64,000 nt of DNA from Bacteroidota bacterium (GTDB taxonomy: Bacteria > Bacteroidota > Bacteroidia > Sphingobacteriales > Sphingobacteriaceae). Location of the stretch: assembly GCA_026224775.1 (NCBI GenBank), contig JAMFRP010000019.1, forward strand, positions 417,712 through 481,711, read 5' to 3'. Positions 56,956 through 64,000 of this stretch are shown here, one piece after another. Within the stretch, counting starts at the first letter, position 1. Each line of letters begins with the position of its first letter. The position numbers and the translations under genes were made by a program. The notes beneath the pieces were generated by a model. That model saw nothing but the letters and a program-made list of their open reading frames with translations, made no database searches and had not been told where the DNA came from.

Positions 56956-58283
56956 CTATCTAAACCGTAACGTTCTATTTTGCTGTATAACGTTTTACGA
57001 TCGATGTTAAGTAGCTTAGCCGCTTTTGATTTGTTGAATTTTACTTGAAGAAGGGTTTTTTGGATCATTTCTTTTTCGGTTGTCTCATTCAATAATTTCA
57101 AATCAGATTCAGATGTGTTTTTTGAGTGAGTAACGGTAAAAAGCATTTCATCGGGCAATGTCTCAATTCCGGCAGTGTTTGATGTGGTTAATAACACCAT
57201 GCGCTTTATTACATTTCTTAATTCACGTAAATTACCGGGCCAATCATATTGTTGCAACACTTTTTTAGCCTGCGGCGAAATGCTTTGCACATTCCGATTT
57301 AACTCCTGGTTGGACAGGGTGATAAAATGGGTAATAAAAAGCTCAAGGTCATCACCACGATCACGCAAAGGTGGCAGCTGAATCTTAAATTCATTAATGC
57401 GATGATAAAGATCCTGCCTGAAATCGCCATTGCTTACACTGTTTACTAAGTCGTCGTTGGTAGCTGTTATAATACGCACGTTTACCGGTATTTGCTTGGT
57501 GCTTCCAATTGGTTGTATTGTTTTCTCTTGTAAAGCCCTTAAAAGCTTAACCTGTACTTCATAGCTCAGGTTACCCACCTCATCTAAAAAAAGAGTGCCA
57601 CCGTCAGTGGTTTCAAATAATCCCTTTTTGTCTGTTATAGCACCTGTAAATGCCCCCTTAATATGACCAAATAATTCACTTGCAGCTAACTCTCGCGATA
57701 GTGCACCACAGTCAATAGCTGTAAATATTTTATCGGCGCGGGTGCTTAAACGGTGAATAGCCCTTGCTGCATATTCTTTGCCTGTACCGGTTTCGCCTTG
57801 TATTAACACCGACATATCAGTAGGGGCAACAATGTCTATATATGCATGTAGCTTATCGGCATCGGTACTATTTCCTTTTATAAATCCATCAATAGGGCCG
57901 GCTAATTGTTCGGGGGTATCTGCTTGTTGATTAAGCGCATCGCCAATAATCATCAGCAATTCATCGGGATTAACCGGTTTGGTAATATAATCAAAAGCGC
58001 CTGCCTGCATGGCCTTTACAGCTGTGCGTACATCATTAAAACTGGTCATGATGATGGCTGGTATCTTTTCGCCTTTTTCAGATGCTTTTATAAACACATC
58101 AAGGGCGATACCATCTGGTAAACGATAATCAAGCAGCAGCAGTTCAAATTTATCCTGCTCTAATAATTTAAAGCTTTTTTTAACTGTATTGGCAGCTTCA
58201 ACAACATGACCATTTTTAGCCAGGAAATGCTGTAGTAATTCAGAGAATGTTATATCATCTTCAACAAGCAGTATTTTAGCCAT
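56952..58283 (-). CDS. NtrC-type sigma-54-dependent response regulator
   Basis: Enhancer-binding protein of 443 aa. Receiver domain with phospho-acceptor D52 (LLDYRLPDG), AAA+ domain with Walker A GETGTGKE at 163-170, the sigma-54 contact loop GAFTGA at 210-215 and Walker B GGTLFLDEVGNL, and a C-terminal Fis-type helix-turn-helix (NKSKAAKLLNIDRKTLYSKIERYG). It needs RpoN to work. Its target may include the barrel gene at 17653, which has a -24/-12 promoter, but that is speculation. Confidence 0.95.
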   Translation of the reverse strand: MAKILLVEDDITFSELLQHFLAKNGHVVEAANTVKKSFKLLEQDKFELLLLDYRLPDGIALDVFIKASEKGEKIPAIIMTSFNDVRTAVKAMQAGAFDYITKPVNPDELLMIIGDALNQQADTPEQLAGPIDGFIKGNSTDADKLHAYIDIVAPTDMSVLIQGETGTGKEYAARAIHRLSTRADKIFTAIDCGALSRELAASELFGHIKGAFTGAITDKKGLFETTDGGTLFLDEVGNLSYEVQVKLLRALQEKTIQPIGSTKQIPVNVRIITATNDDLVNSVSNGDFRQDLYHRINEFKIQLPPLRDRGDDLELFITHFITLSNQELNRNVQSISPQAKKVLQQYDWPGNLRELRNVIKRMVLLTTSNTAGIETLPDEMLFTVTHSKNTSESDLKLLNETTEKEMIQKTLLQVKFNKSKAAKLLNIDRKTLYSKIERYGLDS

Positions 58284-58391
58284 AATTTTTTAAGGAGATA
58301 CAATGGCGAAAATACGAAAGTGACGGCTATTATATGGCTTTAAAAAGATTTAATTAATTTTTAAGAAATTTTATTACATAAATTCACTAAA

Positions 58392-58432
58392 AACAAAAAG
58401 CTGCCTATGGTAATCATAGACAGCTTTTTGTT
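58392..58432 (-). terminator. Terminator of the small secreted peptide gene
   Basis: Imperfect stem AACAAAAAGCTG(CC)TATG / CATAGACAGCTTTTTGTT, with T run on the minus strand, just past the stop at 58444. Confidence 0.8.
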
Positions 58433-58443
58433 AGGTTGAAAGC

Positions 58444-58608
58444 TTATTTTTTAAGTTTCATAACCGGAGGAGTCTTCTTTTTTGTAGTATCTGCTTTTGA
58501 TTTTTTAGTAGTATCAGTTTGCATTTTTTCAACTCTGCTACCAGCATAAGCATAAGCACTTCCGAAAGAGATTGCTGCTAAAGCAACCATTGCTATTAAC
58601 TTTTTCAT
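58444..58608 (-). CDS. Small secreted Lys/Thr-rich peptide
   Basis: Protein of 54 aa from ATG 58608; an extended frame to 58656 adds an unlikely 16-residue leader. A good signal peptide (MKKLIAMVALAAISFGSAYAYA) is followed by about 30 residues rich in Lys and Thr, with a repeated TDTTKKSK/ADTTKKK unit. It has its own terminator. Function unknown; such short exported peptides are common and often overlooked in Bacteroidota. Confidence 0.65.
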   Translation of the reverse strand: MKKLIAMVALAAISFGSAYAYAGSRVEKMQTDTTKKSKADTTKKKTPPVMKLKK

Positions 58609-58794
58609 ATTATGTTTTGTTTTAATTTGATAAGTGTTAATACACAACTGTGCCAAAAAAAAATTTATTTACATTTATCTGAAAATCAGGTAAATATATT
58701 TTTTTATCTATTTTAAAAGTGTGGAATATATCCACAACTTGATGAGGTGTGCTACATGTTTCTGTATTGATTTAGATTGGTATATCAAAATAGA

Positions 58795-58825
58795 AACATC
58801 CTTAACTTAAATAGTTAAGGATGTT
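58795..58825 (-). terminator. Terminator of the GH43 gene
   Basis: Perfect 13-bp stem AACATCCTTAACT/AGTTAAGGATGTT, 40 bp beyond the GH43 stop, followed on the minus strand by TCTATTTTG. Confidence 0.75.
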
Positions 58826-58864
58826 CTTTTGGCGGATAAGTTTTATAAAAACCAGGTTAGACCG

Positions 58865-59950
58865 CTATTTTTGTACTGTAAAAGTGTTAATCATGCGGAT
58901 TGTTCCATCCGGGTTATGGTATAACCTGGTCATCTTAACATTTCTTAAACTTGTTCTGCCTGAAAGTTCGGTATCGTGGTAAAAAATATACCATTTGCCC
59001 TTAAACTTTATAATAGAATGATGGGTTGTCCAACCCTGAACAGGTAGCATAAAGTGTCCGGCGTAAGTAAAGGGGCCTTCAGGATTTTTTCCTATAGCAT
59101 ATGCAAGGAAATGCGTGTCTCCGGTAGAATAAGTAAAATAGTATTTTCCATTATATTTATGCATCCATGAGCCTTCAAAAAAACGACGGTCATGATCTTT
59201 TGTCAGGAGTGGGTGCCTGGCACTATCTACAATAAGCGCATCATGAATAGGTCCGTCAAATTCGAGCATGTTGTTTTTCAGTTTAACCACCTTACAATTT
59301 AGCGAAGGTGTATTGCTATCTTCCAGATCTGTTTTAGATCCATTGGGGTCATATTTTCCATCTTTCCATCGTTGTAATTGGCCGCCCCAAATACCACCAA
59401 AATACATATACGTGGTGCCGTCATCATCTACAAAAACTGCCGGGTCGATACTAAAGCTACCCGGAATAGGATGCGGTTGCGCTTTGAATGGGCCTGCGGG
59501 ATGTTTGGATGTAGCTACGCCGATCTGAAATACATCCTGTTTATTCTTTAATGGGAAGTATAGGTAATAAGTGCCGTTTTTGTAAGCCGCGTCGGGTGCC
59601 CAAAGTTGGCGGCCTGCCCATGGAATATCTTTAATATCCAGCGCTACACCATGATCGGCAACAGGTCCGCCTATGTAATCCAATGAGAAAATATGATAAT
59701 CGCGCATCGCGAAATGGTCGCCATTATCGTTCTCCGGAATACCGGCATCAATATCATGCGAAGGATAAATATATATTTTACCATTAAACACATGAGCCGA
59801 AGGGTCAGCAGTATAAATACTTTTAATCAATGGTTCGGAAAGATATTTTATTTTCTCATTCTTTTGTTGGGCTAACGCCTGGTTAATATAGAACAAGGCG
59901 GCTACTGCCAGCATAATTAGTTTTAAGTGGGATTTGATAATCGTTTTCAT
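58865..59950 (-). CDS. Glycoside hydrolase family 43 protein
   Basis: Secreted enzyme of 361 aa with signal peptide (MKTIIKSHLKLIMLAVAALFYINQALAQ). Five-blade-propeller GH43 features with the three acidic residues in place: Asp49 (base, YTADPSAHVF), Asp169 (pKa modulator, SIDPAVFVDDDG) and Glu259 (acid, RFFEGSWMHKYNGKYYF). Typical activities are beta-xylosidase or alpha-L-arabinofuranosidase. Not part of a visible PUL: no SusC/SusD nearby. A LacI-type palindrome lies 51 bp upstream of the start. Confidence 0.9.
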   Translation of the reverse strand: MKTIIKSHLKLIMLAVAALFYINQALAQQKNEKIKYLSEPLIKSIYTADPSAHVFNGKIYIYPSHDIDAGIPENDNGDHFAMRDYHIFSLDYIGGPVADHGVALDIKDIPWAGRQLWAPDAAYKNGTYYLYFPLKNKQDVFQIGVATSKHPAGPFKAQPHPIPGSFSIDPAVFVDDDGTTYMYFGGIWGGQLQRWKDGKYDPNGSKTDLEDSNTPSLNCKVVKLKNNMLEFDGPIHDALIVDSARHPLLTKDHDRRFFEGSWMHKYNGKYYFTYSTGDTHFLAYAIGKNPEGPFTYAGHFMLPVQGWTTHHSIIKFKGKWYIFYHDTELSGRTSLRNVKMTRLYHNPDGTIRMINTFTVQK

Positions 59951-60000
59951 TAGCTTTTATGGTCCGGTAATTAATTGGTTATAGCAAATATAAAATAAAT

Positions 60001-60014
60001 TGCAATCGATTGCA
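60001..60014. promoter_or_regulatory. LacI/GalR-type operator upstream of GH43
   Basis: Perfect 14-bp palindrome TGCAATCGATTGCA with a central CG, the form of operators bound by LacI/GalR regulators. Located 51 bp upstream of the GH43 ATG; no LacI gene in the window. Confidence 0.5.
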
Positions 60015-60165
60015 TAAATTGTTTGTATTTACCTAAAACCATGTAACACGCAGGCTATTCAAAATATGGAATGGTTGTGAAACAGCTATATAATATTTTG
60101 AACAGGATGTTCAAACGTAGCCTTATCTATAATGAAGATGCAATTAGAAAATAATCTGTTGAAAA

Positions 60166-60205
60166 TCATCAAAGGATTGCTCTTTTTAGAGCAATCCTTT
60201 GATGA
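60166..60205 (-). terminator. Terminator of the DUF5777-like/YceI unit
   Basis: Perfect 18-bp stem (TCATCAAAGGATTGCTCT and complement) with a TTTT loop; on the minus strand it is followed by TTTTC. It lies 78 bp past the stop of the barrel gene. Confidence 0.88.
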
Positions 60206-60283
60206 AATGAGGTAATCTCATTAAGTGCTCCCGACGAGGCACTCTTTCGAACCATTTTTAAAAGAACTAAGAGTCAAACCCCA

Positions 60284-61210
60284 TTATTTATTATGGTTAA
60301 AATCAAATATTCTTGAGATTGTAAATCCAATTCGGAATTGTCCTTTTGAATATTTCGATTCTGTATCGCTTAAATAATTGATTTCATCAATTGCACGTGC
60401 ATTGGTAAAGTTAATGGTAAATACGTGGCCGCCTGTTTCCATCTGCAAACCAAATCCTAAAGGATCTGAGAAATTGCTATTGTGCTGTCTGAAAGATGAG
60501 AAAGGATGTGCATAGTCAACAATTATACCCATGTGCTTTGATACCTTTAAAACACCGGTTCCAGATAAGGAAAAAAACTGCTGTTCATTACCGGCAATGT
60601 CTGGCATAGGCAAATTATCGCGTACATATGATGGTGCTATCTGTAATGAAAATGCTGATGAAAATTTACGGGCAAAAATAACTTGTCCAAAATAGGATAA
60701 CCTATCCCCAAATGTTGGGTAAGTTACAAAGCCATAAGGCCTTACTCCGCCCTCGCCAATTAATGTAATGGCTATTGGAGAGCTGTTATCACTTTTTTGA
60801 TGTAAAAGAGCATATTTTAATTCCAGATCGGCAAGGCCTCCAATGGTTGTTCTGCCAATATCAATATTAAAATTATCGCTAATACCGTATTCAAAACCAA
60901 TGTAAACGTCGGCCACATCATCAAGCCCGTAATAAAGCTTTCCCCCGCCATTTGCGCCGCCAGCATCACCAAAACGGTGAATGATCAGGAAGTTGAGGTT
61001 TTTCTTTTTAGTCATTTCCGTACTTTGCGACAGCACGAGCCTGGTTGCTTTAAATATGACCACATTATCGGCTTTATTGTCCGTACTTACCGAATCAAGT
61101 AGCGCATCCATCGAACTGGCTTTTTTCTCGTTCTTAGCTGTATCGGTTGTTTGAGCAATTAAAAAGTTGCTTGCTACAAGCAGAACTAATAAAATTAAAT
61201 ATTTCTTCAT
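60284..61210 (-). CDS. DUF5777-like outer-membrane beta-barrel protein
   Basis: Protein of 308 aa from ATG 61210 (MKKYLILLVLLVASNFLIAQ signal peptide); an upstream in-frame start at 61261 is unlikely. Barrel-like strands throughout (FLIIHRFGDAGGANGGGKLYYGLDDVADVYIGFEYG, YFGQVIFARKF) with C-terminal GQFRIGFTISRIFDF. The N-terminal FKATRLVLSQSTEM fits the DUF5777 family, which in Bacteroidota often sits with YceI and c-type cytochromes. Twenty bp after the YceI gene. Confidence 0.8.
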   Translation of the reverse strand: MKKYLILLVLLVASNFLIAQTTDTAKNEKKASSMDALLDSVSTDNKADNVVIFKATRLVLSQSTEMTKKKNLNFLIIHRFGDAGGANGGGKLYYGLDDVADVYIGFEYGISDNFNIDIGRTTIGGLADLELKYALLHQKSDNSSPIAITLIGEGGVRPYGFVTYPTFGDRLSYFGQVIFARKFSSAFSLQIAPSYVRDNLPMPDIAGNEQQFFSLSGTGVLKVSKHMGIIVDYAHPFSSFRQHNSNFSDPLGFGLQMETGGHVFTINFTNARAIDEINYLSDTESKYSKGQFRIGFTISRIFDFNHNK

Positions 61211-61229
61211 GGTGGGGTTATTTAGTTTG

Positions 61230-61772
61230 TTATTTATACGGGGTGTAAGTGGCCGAAACATTTATTTTTATAGTTTCGGCTATGTTGTGAAATACAATTC
61301 GAGGAATGCTAATATTATGATCGGCACATTTAACAATGAACTCAGATGCCATGCTGATCACACCGTTTTTCACGATAAGCGTTCCCGGGATAGTCCTTTT
61401 TTGAGTTACGCCATGTACATTCAGGTCGCCGGCAACAGTAATTGGATAAGTACCGTCCTTGGTTACATCTACATGTTCCTGAACCTTACCTTTAAAAGTG
61501 GCCTTGGGGAACTTATCGCTCTCCATATAATCGGAGTTAAAATGTTCCTGCATAAGTTCCTTTTCAAATGTGAAGGATTTAATGTTTACGCTGAAATCTA
61601 ACTCCCCCGACGAAGGATTATAAACCGAACCTCCCGAAGAAGTCGCGGCTTTAATATCCTCAATTGGCGCGCTTGAATACAAGCTGATCCTGGCATTTTT
61701 TGACACATAGATGTCCTGTCCCGCCTGGTTGATGCTCATCCAGGCAAGTAAAATAATGGTAATATATTTCAT
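61230..61772 (-). CDS. YceI-family lipid-binding periplasmic protein
   Basis: Protein of 180 aa with signal peptide (MKYITIILLAWMSINQAG). YceI motifs: FSVNIKSFTFEKELMQEHFNSDYMESDKFPKATFKG and GDLNVHGVTQKRTIPG. The fold is a lipocalin-like barrel that binds polyisoprenoid or other lipids. It lies 6 bp after the anti-sigma/barrel gene, so the ECF sigma factor, this gene and the DUF5777-like gene form one transcription unit. Confidence 0.92.
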   Translation of the reverse strand: MKYITIILLAWMSINQAGQDIYVSKNARISLYSSAPIEDIKAATSSGGSVYNPSSGELDFSVNIKSFTFEKELMQEHFNSDYMESDKFPKATFKGKVQEHVDVTKDGTYPITVAGDLNVHGVTQKRTIPGTLIVKNGVISMASEFIVKCADHNISIPRIVFHNIAETIKINVSATYTPYK

Positions 61773-61778
61773 TTTTTT

Positions 61779-63275
61779 CTAAGGTTGTGACGAATCGAGG
61801 TTCCAGCTAAGTCCAACAGCTATGCCGGTAGTTTGTAATTTTACCTGGCTGTATCCTATATCTGCTAAAGGGAGTTTCAGATATGGCTGAATGGTTATGC
61901 CGGCCTTTGAACTAATTTGTCGTTCATAAGTTGCATTAAGATTTAAAATTTTAAAAAGATAACTACTGCTATTGGGTACCGAATAATCTTTTGGCGCTAT
62001 GCCAGATGAACTTGAGTAAACAAAATTATAGTCTTGTTGTAACATGATGTATGATGATAACCCGGTGCCAAACGAGATCATATTTTTACCCTGGTTGTAA
62101 ACTTGGTACCCTATATTAATTGGAATATCCAGCATCTGACAGTTTGCTGTTAAGCTAACCGGGCTCACTTTAGGTTGGTAAGGCAAAGTAAAATTGTCAT
62201 ATCCGGCTGAATAAGGTGTAGACGAATAAACTGCACCTGTACTAATGGTTAGTTTTTGAGATACACCTGCTGCAAATACTAAACCAGCTTTACTACCAAC
62301 TTTGCCCTGTTTAAATGATCCGGCTCCATTAATATCCTGCGCGCCTATTACACCACCAACAAACCGAGGTTTAAACGATGCCTGCGTTTTAGCGCTAAGC
62401 TTATTATTATTCGCTGGCGATGTGCTCTCTAACAATTTCATCATCGCTGCATTTGATTTTTCAGCAGCGGTCATTGGCTGATCAGCTATTTTTCCATTAC
62501 CTACAGGTTGTTTTTGTATCGCACTTGTATTTACCGTAGCCGGAGGATTAAATGTCGGCTGAGGGGTTGAAATTGATGCGATACTGTTTCTGATATTATT
62601 GTTATTTAAAATTATCGGGCTACCTGCCTTATTAACCGGGCTGGTAACATGATTTAAAGTAACCGGTTGCTCATTGTTAACCCAGTTACTATTGTTAGTT
62701 TGAGGACTAAGCACCGGGCCGTTATAAAGCGGATGGTTTTTGGCATAAGTTTGCTCAAAAACGGAATCCTTACTTTTATTTGTGTTTGATACTGATGCTG
62801 TAAGCACTGAAGCTTTATTGTTTAAACTATCATTATTAATACCATTAACCTTTGTTTTGCCAATAACAACGCTGTTAATAATCGATTTACCTTGCGTAAT
62901 TCTAGCTGTATAAGTAGGTTGTTGCGTTATTGCCTGTTTAGGCAATTTACCTTCGTTATTTTTAGGTATTGAATTATTATTTAATGGGCTGTTATTAATC
63001 TTAGGAGTAATAGTTTTTGTTATTTGTGTTTTTTGTTGATGGTTGAGATGATCAGCTTTCGGCTGAAAAACCCACCAGCCTACAAACAACAGTATTGAAG
63101 CGGCTACACTGCCCAACATTGGCAACAAATAAACGATACCTGTCCTTCTTTTACGCTTATCCAGCATATCCTCCAGAGCATTCCAGTCCTCCTCCCTGTA
63201 CCCGGATTGTTCATCCGGATTTTCTAATCTTTTTTTGAAAAGATCATCTAACTTCTTGTCCTGCTCGTTTTTCAT
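61779..63275 (-). CDS. Anti-sigma-like membrane protein with C-terminal outer-membrane-type barrel
   Basis: Protein of 498 aa. N-terminal 45 residues are hydrophilic and Lys/Asp-rich (KKLDDLFKKRLENPDEQSG, EEDWNALEDML), in the position of an anti-sigma domain; one TM helix at 46-70; a long Asn/Pro/Thr-rich linker (about 75-300); and a C-terminal strand-rich region (305-498; FAAGVSQKLTISTGAVYSST, LKLPLADIGYSQVKLQ) like an outer-membrane barrel. The start overlaps the sigma-factor gene by 4 bp, which supports a regulator role. How one chain could be in both membranes is unclear. Confidence 0.8.
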   Translation of the reverse strand: MKNEQDKKLDDLFKKRLENPDEQSGYREEDWNALEDMLDKRKRRTGIVYLLPMLGSVAASILLFVGWWVFQPKADHLNHQQKTQITKTITPKINNSPLNNNSIPKNNEGKLPKQAITQQPTYTARITQGKSIINSVVIGKTKVNGINNDSLNNKASVLTASVSNTNKSKDSVFEQTYAKNHPLYNGPVLSPQTNNSNWVNNEQPVTLNHVTSPVNKAGSPIILNNNNIRNSIASISTPQPTFNPPATVNTSAIQKQPVGNGKIADQPMTAAEKSNAAMMKLLESTSPANNNKLSAKTQASFKPRFVGGVIGAQDINGAGSFKQGKVGSKAGLVFAAGVSQKLTISTGAVYSSTPYSAGYDNFTLPYQPKVSPVSLTANCQMLDIPINIGYQVYNQGKNMISFGTGLSSYIMLQQDYNFVYSSSSGIAPKDYSVPNSSSYLFKILNLNATYERQISSKAGITIQPYLKLPLADIGYSQVKLQTTGIAVGLSWNLDSSQP

Positions 63276-63913
63276 CCTCTGATACCTCTGTTTAAAAATA
63301 CACCCTGAATATTAATGGCGTTTAATGCTACAATAGGTATATAATCTGTTCTTGTGTTATAATTGGCATGCTTATCAGGCAAATCTGCCTCTAATATCAT
63401 TTTTTTAAGTTTTAATCTGGCTTTATGCAGGTTTGATTTAGATGTACCTGCATTAATACCGAGCATTATAGCAATTTCTTCATGCGAATATCCCTCAATG
63501 GCAAAGAGATTAAAAACTGTTTTGTATGCTGGCGGAAGTTGTTGAACCATTGTTAACAAGTCATTGTAATTCAAATTCCTGTCAGGTAGTTCTCCATCAC
63601 TTAAATGCTCGGCTTTATCCAGATCATCGGTATAAGCCATTTTTAGGTTCGATCGGTAATGATCAATCGAAGCATTCATCATGATTCTGCCCAGCCAGGC
63701 TTTAAAAGGCCTTGCTGTATCAAAACTATCAATATGTGTAAATACTTTAAAAAATCCCTGGTTCATAACCCCTGAAGCTTCATCACGATCATTTGCATAG
63801 CGCAGGCATATCCCCATAGCAAAACCATAGAAAGCTTTATACAGCATTTTCTGGCATTTCCTATCCTGTTTTATACAGCCCTTAATCAGTTCGTGTAACT
63901 CTTCGTCTCCCAT
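63272..63913 (-). CDS. ECF sigma-70 family RNA polymerase sigma factor
   Basis: Protein of 213 aa. Region 2 (about 20-85: MLYKAFYGFAMGICLRYANDRDEA, FKAWLGRIMMNASIDHYR) and region 4 (about 118-172: LPPAYKTVFNLFAIEGYSHEEIAIMLGINAGTSKSNLHKARLKLK) are intact. A 35-residue tail follows region 4. It is coupled by a 4-bp ATGA overlap to the anti-sigma-like gene. Likely controls its own operon and surface functions. Confidence 0.92.
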   Translation of the reverse strand: MGDEELHELIKGCIKQDRKCQKMLYKAFYGFAMGICLRYANDRDEASGVMNQGFFKVFTHIDSFDTARPFKAWLGRIMMNASIDHYRSNLKMAYTDDLDKAEHLSDGELPDRNLNYNDLLTMVQQLPPAYKTVFNLFAIEGYSHEEIAIMLGINAGTSKSNLHKARLKLKKMILEADLPDKHANYNTRTDYIPIVALNAINIQGVFLNRGIRG

Positions 63914-64000
63914 ATGGGTTATTACCTATTCCTTTTAAAACTTCTATCTATATAATTGCATCACGTTAATAAATAAATAAAGGTTGCCTGTTTGTTGCAA

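Noticed and set aside
58635..58656. TGGCAC -24-like element upstream of the small peptide gene (minus strand)
   Set aside because: The -12 position lacks the required GC at the correct spacing (reads TGTA), so a sigma-54 promoter is not supported.

Overview
The window looks like a chromosome segment of a Bacteroidota species, most likely family Sphingobacteriaceae (a Mucilaginibacter- or Pedobacter-like organism; the genus is a guess). The reasons are a serine palmitoyltransferase very like the Sphingobacterium enzyme, many Bacteroidota-restricted families (DUF5686, DUF4296, DUF4251, DUF4905, DUF5777-like, GLPGLI/DUF4412-like), scarce Shine-Dalgarno sequences and moderate-to-low GC. No rRNA, tRNA, CRISPR array, prophage or insertion sequence was recognised.

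Region 1 (213-11150, all minus strand) is the most striking part: a lipid cluster that puts a sphingolipid backbone pathway (serine palmitoyltransferase, GNAT-type ceramide synthase candidate, SDR 3-keto reductase, fatty-acid 2-hydroxylase) together with a complete inositol-lipid pathway (inositol-3-phosphate synthase, CDP-alcohol phosphatidyltransferase, PgpA-like phosphatase, AUR1/PAP2-type inositol phosphorylceramide synthase). A GtrA flippase-like protein and a large DUF5686 outer-membrane protein sit inside the cluster. Together the genes can be read as a route from glucose-6-phosphate, serine and acyl donors to 2-hydroxylated inositol phosphorylceramide.

Region 2 (11496-18213, plus) is a TolC/MFP/RND efflux operon, then an outer-membrane barrel gene preceded by a good sigma-54 promoter match. 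Region 3 (18287-26387) holds an aspartate aminotransferase, a tight operon of CDF transporter, Nudix hydrolase, BioA and a ferritin-like di-iron protein, a secreted DUF4412-like protein, ComEC and a MerR regulator. Region 4 (26777-34123) holds alaS behind a phased TTCAC array, and a minimal ethanolamine operon (permease, EutB, EutC). Region 5 (34124-51462) is housekeeping (HtpG, FabF, YjbQ, aspartate kinase, YggS, MutS2, 3-oxoacid CoA-transferase, uridine kinase), peppered with long palindromic repeats that cluster between about 22.9 and 50.7 kb. Region 6 (51621-63913) holds small hypotheticals, an MHS-type transporter, a tripartite hybrid histidine kinase facing an NtrC-type sigma-54 activator, a GH43 glycosidase with a LacI-type operator, a DUF5777-like barrel with YceI, and an ECF sigma factor coupled to an anti-sigma/barrel fusion.

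All functional calls come from reading motifs and family resemblance by eye; no database search was run.
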